This document shows, in pieces, positions 25,568 through 33,960 of a stretch of DNA of 64,000 bases. The notes beneath the pieces were generated by a model. It saw nothing but the letters and a program-made list of their open reading frames with translations. It was not told the origin of the DNA and did not search any database. The translations under genes were made by a program, and so were the position numbers. The stretch's first letter is position 1; every line of letters starts with the position of its first letter. The DNA lies in assembly GCA_043820985.1 (NCBI GenBank), contig JBDRDH010000123.1:3648-67647 (forward strand). The letters run 5' to 3'. The DNA is from JAAYXS01 sp043820985 (GTDB lineage Bacteria; Planctomycetota; Phycisphaerae; UBA1845; Fen-1342).

Positions 25568-27805
25568 TTACTTCGGCGGGAAATCCTTGGGCATCCAGGC
25601 GGGCAGGTCGGCTACCTGCTCGCGGGCGGCTTTTGAAGTCGGCACGCCCCAGGCTTCGAAGAAGGGGCCCAGGTTGCGACCGATTGTTTGGGACATGCGT
25701 ATCATCCATTGATCGCGTTTCTCGTCATCGCTTTGCGGACGCTTATCGGCCGGCAACTGGCGGTATTCGGCGAAAACCCTCCGGTAGACGTCCCAGCCGA
25801 ATTCCTCCTTGATCTGCATGTACATCAACAGGGCCAGGAACGGTTTGCTCTTCCAGACTTCAAAGTCAGCACCGCCGTCGAAGTACGCGCGTAGCATCTT
25901 TTGACGCGCGTCGCCAAAGAGTTCCGGCCGGCTTTCCTCGTACTTGCCACAGACGCTCTCAAACACATATAGCGTAAAGAGGTTCACCGTGACCTCGCCC
26001 GCTCCGGCGAAGGTCCAGTCCGGGGATTGATGGTTGTGTCCCAGTTCGTGAAACAGCCCCCAGGTCCCTTCCCGCAAACGCTTAACGTCCGTCATCACTT
26101 CGACGGCGTCGAGATGGGTCATGATCGGATAGCCCGCGTGCATGTACCCAGCGCTGATTTGCCGATCCGCCACAATCCGTTCGGGCCGCGTACGTTCCAA
26201 AGGTTGGGCCGCCAGCTCGGCACAGGCATCGGCGATTTCATCCCACAGCCGCAGCAGTGTCGCCGGGTCGTCGAGGTCGCGGATGGACTCGGACGGCACG
26301 GTCACGATGATCTTGTCGGAGGCCAGTTCCGCCCACGGTCCCGGCCGCGCGCGGATCTCATCGCGCCAATCTTCCAGCTTGGTCTGATCGAGGACGAAGA
26401 GCGGGGCCTCGACGACGCCGCGGATATCAACCGGGATGACATCCAAATCGCAAGCGGGCGGGACCTCGATGTAGATCAGCCCGCCGAACGCGTTCGCCGC
26501 CAGCGTACTGGGTTGATCCAAATCAAACCGGCGTGAGATTTCCGGACAGCGCGTCCACTTGTCCTGGCTCCATAGCTTATCCTGGTGCGCGCCGATACGA
26601 ACGTGGAGTGGATCGCGTGGTTCGGCGGCATCTTGATCCTGCTTAAAAACTCTGGACGGTACTTTGATTGTGATGGGGCGGCCCGGTATGGCGTACAAGC
26701 CGGTGCCGTGCCAGCCGGGTACACTGGTATCGACGTTGATGGTCCGGGATACTTTCCTGGCCCCGGTGGGCACACTGCCCGGGAATGAATCCGCCGCCCG
26801 ATGAGCGCGTACTCGCCGGGGTGACAGCTTCATGGCTTCGTCAAGCTGCAAGGTGAGTGCCAGACGTTTCAGCGGGGTCTTCATCGTCACGGGCTTTTCT
26901 ACTGTGGGCACGATCTGCTGGCGCCGGCCGCGTTGCAATTTGCGCAGTTGCGGCCGGAGCAGGGTGTCATCCGCCGGCAGACAACGTGCGGTTTGCACCG
27001 CCGTCCACAATGCCTGTGTGGCGTCGGCTTCGGGTAACTTGCCGGCGACCAACGCCGCCACCGCTCGTGAGGCCTGGCACAATTCGTTTGGCACAGCGCT
27101 AACGGCGTAGCCCACTTCGGTAGTCTTCTTCAGATAGCCGTCATTCCAGATGATGCCGCTGGTCGTGAGTAGTTTGTTCCCTGGGTGCTCGTCAAGCTCA
27201 CGGTCCGGATTAAGCTGTAGCCAACCCCAACCGAGGCCGGCAGTAATCATGCCGCCACCGTCGTGCACATACCGCTTGACTCGACCAATATCGGTCTCGG
27301 ATAGCACGTGCGTGCTGCAACAGATTACGTCGAACTCGCTCAGGTTTCGCGTCCAGCGCTCTCCGTTCAACCGCTCGACCTTGGCTCCGTGTACTGACAG
27401 CAGCGCCGCCAGGGCCGGATGCTTGTGCACGCCGACGCGGAGGGCGTCTTTCCGATCGCCGCGTTGACCGGCCGCCCATAAAACGGAATTTACTACCAGC
27501 CGGCCGGTGTCCGCTTTCGTAAGGGCTTCGCTGCCAAGATAGCCATCGTGCCCAAACGCCACGACGCGGCCATGCTCCACCCGTGCCGCGGCCACGACCG
27601 GCTCATTGACCTCCTGTCCGCTCCGTCCCACGGCAACCGGGAATGCCTGGTCGCCGAAGACGCACAGCGGACCCGGTACACCCGGCGCCGCGATTTCACT
27701 GACACCATTCAACAGCACGCGCAGGTCGGCGTCGTCCGCGCTCGCCGAACCGATCACCAGGCCGGCGGTTAATAGCAGGATACACGAACAAATACGAGCA
27801 CTCAT
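25568..27805 (-). CDS. Secreted M60-type (enhancin-like) metallopeptidase
   Basis: The 745-residue product begins with a signal peptide (residues 1-23, ending SASA). Residues about 30-300 resemble the class I glutamine amidotransferase-like part of TCAF-type proteins (VVAFGHDGYLG, VHDGGGMITAGLGWGW). The C-terminal half is peptidase family M60: a beta-sandwich region, then GTWGLFHELGHNHQ with the zinc motif HExxH, and a downstream Glu in the segment AGAGEVTVNLF. M60 enzymes often cleave mucin-like glycoproteins. The ATG at 27805 has GGAG six bases upstream. The gene stands alone, with repeat-rich DNA on both sides. The natural substrate here is unknown. Confidence 0.85.
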   Translation of the reverse strand: MSARICSCILLLTAGLVIGSASADDADLRVLLNGVSEIAAPGVPGPLCVFGDQAFPVAVGRSGQEVNEPVVAAARVEHGRVVAFGHDGYLGSEALTKADTGRLVVNSVLWAAGQRGDRKDALRVGVHKHPALAALLSVHGAKVERLNGERWTRNLSEFDVICCSTHVLSETDIGRVKRYVHDGGGMITAGLGWGWLQLNPDRELDEHPGNKLLTTSGIIWNDGYLKKTTEVGYAVSAVPNELCQASRAVAALVAGKLPEADATQALWTAVQTARCLPADDTLLRPQLRKLQRGRRQQIVPTVEKPVTMKTPLKRLALTLQLDEAMKLSPRRVRAHRAADSFPGSVPTGARKVSRTINVDTSVPGWHGTGLYAIPGRPITIKVPSRVFKQDQDAAEPRDPLHVRIGAHQDKLWSQDKWTRCPEISRRFDLDQPSTLAANAFGGLIYIEVPPACDLDVIPVDIRGVVEAPLFVLDQTKLEDWRDEIRARPGPWAELASDKIIVTVPSESIRDLDDPATLLRLWDEIADACAELAAQPLERTRPERIVADRQISAGYMHAGYPIMTHLDAVEVMTDVKRLREGTWGLFHELGHNHQSPDWTFAGAGEVTVNLFTLYVFESVCGKYEESRPELFGDARQKMLRAYFDGGADFEVWKSKPFLALLMYMQIKEEFGWDVYRRVFAEYRQLPADKRPQSDDEKRDQWMIRMSQTIGRNLGPFFEAWGVPTSKAAREQVADLPAWMPKDFPPK

Positions 27806-28187
27806 CAACAACTCCTGGCAATTACTATACACTGATACCCGCCGGTGGGCATTTCGCCGCGGTAGGCGGGTTTCAAATCACTTTGTAGCGGCCGACCTCC
27901 GTGTCGGCCGTCAACATGTGGCATGCCCGCGCTTTCAGCTTGGCACCCTAATCCGAGCCCGAAGCGCCAGCGAGGGTTGAGGTCAGGATCCAAGGGGCCA
28001 AGGATTCAAGTGCCGGTTAACACATGCCCGCGCTTTCAGCTTGGCACCCTAATCCGAGCCCGAAGCGCAAGCGAGGGTTGAGGTCAGGATCCAAGGGGCC
28101 AAGGATTCAAGAGCCGGTTAACACATGCCCGCGCTTACAGCTTGGGCATGGCACCCCGCTTCACTCAACGCCGCACTACATTAACGC
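27806..28187. repeat. Spacer built of repeats, with a 101-bp tandem duplication
   Basis: A GGCCGAC...GTCGGCC palindrome (about 27889-27913) is followed by two direct copies of a 101-base unit (27923-28023 and 28024-28124) and the start of a third (28125-28154). The two full copies differ at only a few positions. Each unit contains a GCCCGCGCTT...AGCTTGG element and an AATCCGAGCCCGAAGCG element (27950-27980, 28051-28081). No gene is seen. Confidence 0.92.
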
Positions 28188-29183
28188 TCAGGGCAACGCC
28201 CGCGGTTCATCAAAACGCCACAAGCCCACGGCTTGGGCGTCGGCGTATGCCTGGCGGAGTTCGGCGCGGGTTGGGTGGCGATTGATGTCGGCGAACTGGA
28301 CGCCGGTGGCATCATCCCCTTTGCCAGCCCGGCCGACTTCGTTCTCCGGCCGGTACTGGTCCATGATGTTCACGAAGGTGTCCTGCGACAATTCGGCCAG
28401 CCAGCGGAAGATTTCGCGCGATTCGTCCAGTAGGCCGGGCATTACCAAGTGGCGAATCAGCAGGCCGCGCACGGCTACGCCTGCGCTGGTCGTGTGCAGG
28501 TCGCCGACCTGTTTATGCATGGCGGCGATCGCCGCACGGGCTTTTTCGGGGTAATCGGCGGCGTGGCACAGGCGGGCGGCGGTAGCGGAGTGCCAGAATT
28601 TGAAATCCGGCATGTAGATATCGATCAGGCCGTCCAGCAGGGCCAGGGACGCGACCGAATCGTACGCGCTGGTGTTGTACACCACCGGCAGGCGTAGCCC
28701 GTCCTCAATGGCCAGGGCCAGGGCCTCGATTACCTGCGGTACGACGTGCTCCGGCGTGACCAGGTTGATGTTGTGGCAGCCGGCGGATTGCAGTTCGAGC
28801 ATGAGGCGCGCCACCTGTTCACAATCCATGTCACGCCCGACGCCCTTTTGCGAGATATCCCAGTTCTGACAGAAGACGCAGTGCAGATTGCAGCCGCCGA
28901 AGAATATCGTCCCACTCCCCCGCGTGCCGCGCAGGCAATCCTCCTCGCCCATATGCGCCCCGGCGGAGCAGAACCGCGCGTGCCGCCCGACGCCGCAATA
29001 GCCCAGTTCGCCGGCGGTACGATCGACACTGCAGGCGCGCGGACACGCCCGACAATGCTGGAGTTCCTCCCGCGCCCACTCCACGCGTTGCCCAAGACTC
29101 TCCCGCACAGCAGGATTCATATACCGTGGTTGGGTGTCGTCGAGGATAAACAGGTTGGGCGATTTCATGTGGCTCGGTTTCAT
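28188..29183 (-). CDS. Radical SAM protein, PflX type
   Basis: The 331-residue protein matches the PflX group (COG1313), relatives of pyruvate formate-lyase activating enzymes. An N-terminal cysteine cluster CRACPRACSVDRTAGELGYC precedes GSGTIFFGGCNLHCVFCQNW with the radical SAM motif (Cys98, 102 and 105). NLVTPEHVVPQ and YMPDFKFW follow, as usual for this group. The target is unknown; no glycyl-radical enzyme is adjacent. It differs from the AmmeMemoRadiSam radical SAM enzyme by the N-terminal cluster, so pairing with the MEMO gene at 8987 is not supported. The start at 29183 lacks a ribosome-binding site; an internal ATG five codons in is possible. Confidence 0.88.
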   Translation of the reverse strand: MKPSHMKSPNLFILDDTQPRYMNPAVRESLGQRVEWAREELQHCRACPRACSVDRTAGELGYCGVGRHARFCSAGAHMGEEDCLRGTRGSGTIFFGGCNLHCVFCQNWDISQKGVGRDMDCEQVARLMLELQSAGCHNINLVTPEHVVPQVIEALALAIEDGLRLPVVYNTSAYDSVASLALLDGLIDIYMPDFKFWHSATAARLCHAADYPEKARAAIAAMHKQVGDLHTTSAGVAVRGLLIRHLVMPGLLDESREIFRWLAELSQDTFVNIMDQYRPENEVGRAGKGDDATGVQFADINRHPTRAELRQAYADAQAVGLWRFDEPRALP

Positions 29184-29471
29184 GCGTTCTGGTGGGGGTA
29201 TTTTAGTGTGGATTTGATAGGCTTTGTAGCGGTTTGCGATCCCGCGTGCACCCCGGTGCTATCCACCCTACAAGAGCCTAAAGTCCTTGATATGTAGCTC
29301 GATCGCGCTAACCAATCCCCTTTCCGGACAACCTGATCCTCGACCTAGACAGCTCGCTTAGCGAGACCTACAGACACCGGGAGTTTTCCCCCGTGAGGCT
29401 CAGAATGACCCTTGGACGCGCGGGGTCATTTTGTAGCTCTCGACCCGATTGTTAAACCATCCTCCTTCTAG

Positions 29472-30629
29472 CTAGAGTGCTATGATCCGTTTCAGAAACT
29501 CGACGGATTCGCATTCATCAATCGCTGCATCTGGTGTAACTATCAGGTCGTTGATCGTCTTGCCCTCAAACTGCGTCACACCCCGTGAATTGCGGCCAGA
29601 CCAATGACGAAGCAGAACCGTGGAGCGAAGCAGGTCTCTCTGGAACATTGAGATCAGCACAGTGTTGACGATCTTTCCGGGATCAACGCCGACAAAGTAG
29701 AACATGAATACCGATCTATCCCCGGTGAGATACTCGAGCATTTTGTCGAGGTTGTATGCTTTGGGATTTGAATTCAGGATCATGATCTTCGTCTTTACAT
29801 CCGTCTCAGTATCGAATGCATCGAAACGCTTGTGGTAGTCACCCAGTGTGTTGTCCGTCTTGAACTGGGGGATGCATCTATCCCCAGACTTCAAAGCAGA
29901 GACCAATTGTTGCCGCAATGATTCATTCTCTCCAGCAATGAGATATTCGATAATCCGACCACGAACATTGACATTGTCAATGAGCGCGGCTAGTAAAATC
30001 TCTGTTTTGAACTTGTCAACCTGCGCATCCAGTTCTGCCTTGAGCACGACACAATCTTTTGCGTCAACAAAGCGCATCGCTCGTCTTGGAGCCTCAAGAA
30101 TTGCATCCAATGCCTTTTCGCTCACCTCATACTTGGTTCCCGATGGGGAAATGTTGTTCGTCGCCTCCACGAGTCGGGCTAGGTTGCCATCAAATCCTAT
30201 CTCTGCATGAATTGCGTAAAGCCTGCCAATGTTCGCGGCAATGTTACCGATTCCCTCAAACTCTCGGACAATGTCAGACCCGTTAAAGCTACCTCTGATG
30301 TTGTTCTCTCTGAGTTCTTGTGAGCTATGACTTATTTTCTTCAGAAAAGTCGTGTTTGCGATCAGGCAGTGATTCTGTGATGGAGTTACGAGACACACGA
30401 TGAAAGGCCGGTCGTCGTACTTATGGAGCCTGGAAAGAGAAACAACTGTATTCCCAAAATTACGACTAGCTGATGAGCTGAATCGCAAGGCGAAGTCGGC
30501 GCAGAAGTAGACTGAGCGATCTTTGACTAGATGAAATGCACCTGCCACAATGCGTGCTAATCGCGCCTTGTTGTTGATTCCATCATTCTCTTTAATCAAT
30601 TTCAAAACTCGGTATAGGGCGTCATTCAT
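29472..30629 (-). CDS. Probable type II restriction endonuclease
   Basis: The 385-residue protein starts inside the end of a DNA methyltransferase gene (8-base overlap), the usual layout of a type II restriction-modification pair. A possible PD-(D/E)xK nuclease core lies near residues 264-282: GDYHKRFDAFDTETDVKTK, with Asp277 and Lys279 as candidates. Near the C-terminus is RHWSGRNSRGVTQFEG, which looks like a conserved family block. I cannot name the family or the recognition sequence. Codon use is more AT-rich than in flanking genes, in keeping with transfer. The nuclease role rests mainly on the pairing and is an inference. Confidence 0.7.
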   Translation of the reverse strand: MNDALYRVLKLIKENDGINNKARLARIVAGAFHLVKDRSVYFCADFALRFSSSASRNFGNTVVSLSRLHKYDDRPFIVCLVTPSQNHCLIANTTFLKKISHSSQELRENNIRGSFNGSDIVREFEGIGNIAANIGRLYAIHAEIGFDGNLARLVEATNNISPSGTKYEVSEKALDAILEAPRRAMRFVDAKDCVVLKAELDAQVDKFKTEILLAALIDNVNVRGRIIEYLIAGENESLRQQLVSALKSGDRCIPQFKTDNTLGDYHKRFDAFDTETDVKTKIMILNSNPKAYNLDKMLEYLTGDRSVFMFYFVGVDPGKIVNTVLISMFQRDLLRSTVLLRHWSGRNSRGVTQFEGKTINDLIVTPDAAIDECESVEFLKRIIAL

Positions 30630-31611
30630 CGAACAGCTCCAAGGTATTTCCGTGGAGTGCTCTGGATTGTTTCTGTTTTGGGGGGCTATTCAGGCTGTTT
30701 CTCTCCCAAAACACACCATCCGCATACCCTTGGATGCTTTTGTCGGTTTCAGCCTGTATCAAGCGCTTTGCTGCCCAGCAACAATATTCTCGGTTTAGCT
30801 CAATTCCGCAGAATCTTCGGTTAAGTTTGCATGCGACAACTGCCGTTGTGCCACTGCCAAGAAACGGATCGAATACGAAGTCGTCAGGATTCGAGCTTGC
30901 GAGAACAAGCTTCGCTATCAGCTTCTCCGGCTTTTGAGTAGGATGGTCTGTGTTCTCCGGCATGGACCAGAAGGGGATTGTGAGATCAGACCAGAGGTTT
31001 GACGGGTAAGTAAGCCTGTAGTTTCCATTATCTTCTTCTTCCCAATCTTTGGGTTTTCCATCTTCAGATCGGTAAGGTGCGATGACGCGTCTTTTAAGCT
31101 TAACATCGTCAACATTGAAACAGTAGTAGTCCCCGACTGTACAGAACCAGATGTCCTCGGTGTTGTTCTTCCAGTTAGCCTTCGCACCGCGCCCTTTTTC
31201 TCTTTCCCAAGTGATTCTGTTGCGAACATGGAAATGTCTGTCCAGTACAGGAAAGACAAGATTGGAGGTCTTCCAGTCGCTGCATACGTAAAGGGACGCT
31301 TTGGGACGTAGCAGAGGGAGTAGCGATGAGAGTATTCGGTCAAACCAGGCGGTGTAGACCTCCGCTTCACGCGAGTGGAATACGTGGCCGTTGTAGTACT
31401 TTGTCAGGTTGTAAGGGGGATCTAGAATTAAGAGGTCAACGAATCTGGTCGGTAGAAACGGTATCGCATGGTCAAGGTCTTGGTTAACAATACGATTAGT
31501 TAGCAATTCTGGGCATACAGGCTCCGTTAGTCGCAGCAAATTCGCTGAGAGCGATGCCAGTTCCGCCTCTGTGCAGGTCAGTGTTCTATTTCGTGGAGCA
31601 CGTTTCTTCAT
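30622..31611 (-). CDS. Type II DNA methyltransferase, beta class, probably N6-adenine
   Basis: The 329-residue enzyme has the catalytic motif LILDPPYNLT (DPPY at 64-67) near the N-terminus, a central target-recognition region (about 130-215), then HPTQKP (223-228) and the SAM-binding motif FDPFLGSGTT (247-256). This order is that of beta-class amino-methyltransferases; DPPY favours adenine-N6. It should protect host DNA from the endonuclease encoded next to it. The ATG at 31611 was chosen; a TTG seven codons earlier is also open. The gene comes first, so methylation is expressed ahead of cleavage if both are on one mRNA. The recognition sequence cannot be told from sequence alone. Confidence 0.92.
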   Translation of the reverse strand: MKKRAPRNRTLTCTEAELASLSANLLRLTEPVCPELLTNRIVNQDLDHAIPFLPTRFVDLLILDPPYNLTKYYNGHVFHSREAEVYTAWFDRILSSLLPLLRPKASLYVCSDWKTSNLVFPVLDRHFHVRNRITWEREKGRGAKANWKNNTEDIWFCTVGDYYCFNVDDVKLKRRVIAPYRSEDGKPKDWEEEDNGNYRLTYPSNLWSDLTIPFWSMPENTDHPTQKPEKLIAKLVLASSNPDDFVFDPFLGSGTTAVVACKLNRRFCGIELNREYCCWAAKRLIQAETDKSIQGYADGVFWERNSLNSPPKQKQSRALHGNTLELFDE

Positions 31612-32320
31612 ATTCTTTTCTCGGTCTAACAATAATCAATTTGATCTGCATAACAAGTGGAATTTCGGTATTCTGATCCGCACAATAACCTCCCGTGCGG
31701 GATTGCATCAGAGCCCGTCGATGGGGTGGAGGACGAGCTCGTCCCGGTTATCAGGGTTTGGTTGCATAGTTCGCTCTCCCGCCGGTGATGGGTTTTTGCA
31801 GGTGTCGTTGTCGTTTGACAGCCTGTGGAAAGTGTAAGGCGGGGGTTGGGGTGGTGCAATGGGGAGAGTGCGGGGGGATAAGACATGTCGACGGCCTGCG
31901 AGACGCGGGCCGGAGCATTTGGGACGGCCGATACATATGACGACCGAGGCGGAGCTCGGGTCGCTACGGGGGTTTCTCAGCTTTATTCGTGCCTTTGTGA
32001 TTTTGTGGTGATCCCGAATCTCGAATCCTCTCTCACTTGGCCACTTGAATCCTCGGATCCTGGGATCCTCACGCAACCCACGCGCTGGCGCCTGGGGCTC
32101 AGATTGGATCGGCCGCCATCCCGATGGATCGGGACAGGCACGGGCGGCCGCGCGGGGGCGTGGGCCGCTACGGGAATAAGGCCGCAAAGACACTGCTGGC
32201 ACAGCAGTGGCACCCTCGGCCTGCGAGCCGCAGGCCGCTACGTCTTGTGTATGCACTGGGAGATAATGCCGATAACCTATGTGTCGGCTACTGATATAAT
32301 AGGCGTCGCCGGGTAGATGG
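31612..32320. repeat. Repeat-rich spacer upstream of the restriction-modification genes
   Basis: The 709 bases contain no credible gene. From about 31900 to 32250 there are at least three GGCCGCTAC-type elements (around 31920-31975, 32130-32175 and 32215-32245) and short GGATCCTGGGATCC-like units (about 32040-32075). A minus-strand frame here is open only because it reads through repeats. The DNA next to 31612 is AT-rich and should hold the methyltransferase promoter. Confidence 0.65.
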
Positions 32321-33109
32321 ATGAGCATACTGGTTGAACAACCTGTCGCGTTGGCGATTGTTAATCATCCGGAGGATGCGGAGTTGCTGTGCGCGGGGAC
32401 GTTGGCGTTGCTGAAACAGCGCTGCTGGCGGATCGTTATCGCGTCGATGGTGTCCGAGGAGCAGACTTTGGAAATCGCCCTGCCGTCGCCGGCGAAACCG
32501 AACAAGCAAGCGACCCGGTCCGGGCACGCGCTCGAGATCGAATACCGCTGCCTGGAATGCCCGCCGTTCGAAATTGTCTACGGCGACGAACTATGCCGGC
32601 GGGCGTGCGGCCTGATCCGACGGGTGCGTCCCGCGCTGGTGTTCACGCACGGTCCACATGACGCCACGCCGGACCGCGAGGAGACCAGCCGCATCGTCCG
32701 CCAAGCCTGCCTGACCGCCCCGCTCGAACAGTACCAGACGCAGCAGGCGGCGGAGCCCGATGAACCCACCGGGCGCGTGCCGCACCTGTACTACCTGGAC
32801 CCGTACGAACTGATCGACATTCTCGGGCGGCTAGTCGAGGCCCAGCTCATCGTCGATATCACCACCACGATCGATATCAAGGCTCGCACGCTGGCGGTGG
32901 ATGGTAATCATTCACAGGCCGCCACTGACTGCCAGCGGATCGAACGCCGGATTGACACGATGCGTGCCTGGGGTCAACGGCGTGGTGAATTGGTCGGGTG
33001 TGCGTTCGGCGAGGGATTCCGTCAGAACGTCGGTTACGGCTATCCGCGCGACGATCTATTGGGGGAAGTGCTGGAGTCGTTGGTGTATGCGGTGAATGCG
33101 AAGGGTTGA
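32321..33109 (+). CDS. PIG-L/LmbE-family deacetylase-like protein
   Basis: The 262-residue protein has the family layout: a first strand ending in IVNHPEDAELLCAGTLALL, then ALVFTHGPHDATPDREET, and a C-terminal region where the third zinc ligand is expected. PIG-L/LmbE enzymes are zinc N-deacetylases acting on N-acetylglucosamine-containing small molecules. The usual HPDDE reads HPEDA here: the zinc ligands His and second Asp are kept, but the catalytic Asp is replaced by Glu. Activity may be altered. The ATG at 32321 has a weak upstream site. It is convergent with folK, 61 bases away. Confidence 0.82.
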   Translation: MSILVEQPVALAIVNHPEDAELLCAGTLALLKQRCWRIVIASMVSEEQTLEIALPSPAKPNKQATRSGHALEIEYRCLECPPFEIVYGDELCRRACGLIRRVRPALVFTHGPHDATPDREETSRIVRQACLTAPLEQYQTQQAAEPDEPTGRVPHLYYLDPYELIDILGRLVEAQLIVDITTTIDIKARTLAVDGNHSQAATDCQRIERRIDTMRAWGQRRGELVGCAFGEGFRQNVGYGYPRDDLLGEVLESLVYAVNAKG

Positions 33110-33170
33110 GGGGGGGCACAGGCAACGAGGCAACGAGGAGGCGGCCTGACGTCCCTGTCGGCTGTGGACA

Positions 33171-33713
33171 TTACGGTGTGGGTGGGCGGAGATTTTGGAG
33201 GATGGCCAGGCGTTCGGGGGGGCAGATCTCCGCCAGGGGCTGCATGACGAAGGGCCGCTCCCACATGCGCGGATGGGGCACGACCAGGTCCGCATCGTCG
33301 ATCACACGCTGCCCATACAGCAACAGGTCCAGATCCAGGGTGCGGGCACCATTGCGAACAGCTCGAACTCGGCCGTGTTGGGCCTCGATGGCCTGCATAT
33401 GTGCCAGCAGATCGTGTGGCGATAGCTCGCTGGATAATTCCGCCACCGCGTTGAGATAAAGCGGTTGATCGGGTGGTCCACCCACCGGCGTGGTTTCATG
33501 GAGGCGGGAACAACGCTTGACACACATCGTGTCGTCCTGGGCCAACTCACGCAGCGCTGAGTAGATATGCTCAGCCCGGGAGCCGAGATTCGAGCCCAAT
33601 CCGATGTAGATCCCATCTGTCAAGGCGATTCTCGATTCAGGACGTCTGGATCGCTTTACTGGTGCACCGAGTCTAGGATCACCAGTAAGACGTGGCAAGG
33701 CATCCGATGGCAT
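33171..33713 (-). CDS. folK: 2-amino-4-hydroxy-6-hydroxymethyldihydropteridine pyrophosphokinase
   Basis: This folate-pathway enzyme transfers pyrophosphate from ATP to the pterin. The motifs are complete: YIGLGSNLGSR, TTPVGGPPDQPLYLNAV, HGRVRAVRNGARTLDLDLLL and PHPRMWERPFVMQPL. The catalytic domain starts near residue 35, so the 180-residue product has an N-terminal extension that may not be translated. The ATG at 33713 is used here; a TTG directly before the IYIGLG strand (about 33620) is an alternative. No other folate gene is adjacent. Confidence 0.92.
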   Translation of the reverse strand: MPSDALPRLTGDPRLGAPVKRSRRPESRIALTDGIYIGLGSNLGSRAEHIYSALRELAQDDTMCVKRCSRLHETTPVGGPPDQPLYLNAVAELSSELSPHDLLAHMQAIEAQHGRVRAVRNGARTLDLDLLLYGQRVIDDADLVVPHPRMWERPFVMQPLAEICPPERLAILQNLRPPTP

Positions 33714-33960
33714 GGCGTTTGCTTGTTTGATAACCTGCCAATCCTGGGATCTGGTATGATTAGTCGATTGTTGGTTGTTTTTGGTGAATGCTGGATCAAG
33801 ACGTTTGAAAAGTGTACAATGACGTTCTTTGTTTCATACTGAGCTTCAAGGTTAACCAAGCCACGATGTCTGGCCATTCCGCTACACTTGTCTCCCTCCG
33901 CAAATCACCGCGTGCCGCTACCGGGCGACACCTGTCATTTGTGCAAAACGAGTTAAGCCC

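Noticed and set aside
25218..25709. A 163-codon minus-strand frame
   Set aside because: It spans the end of the metallopeptidase gene and GC-rich repeat scraps; the translation is low complexity.
28188..29183. Assignment as the radical SAM partner of the MEMO protein (AmmeMemoRadiSam)
   Set aside because: The N-terminal CRACPRACSVDRTAGELGYC cluster and GTIFFGGCNLHCVFC fit the PflX group instead, and the gene is 18 kb from the MEMO gene.
29402..29436. ATGACCC...GGGTCAT hairpin followed by TTTT as a terminator
   Set aside because: The T-run is on the plus strand, while both flanking genes are on the minus strand; no plus-strand transcript is expected to end there.
31708..32328. A 206-codon minus-strand frame upstream of the methyltransferase
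   Set aside because: It is rich in Pro and Arg and reads through several dispersed repeats; no domain or ribosome-binding site is present.
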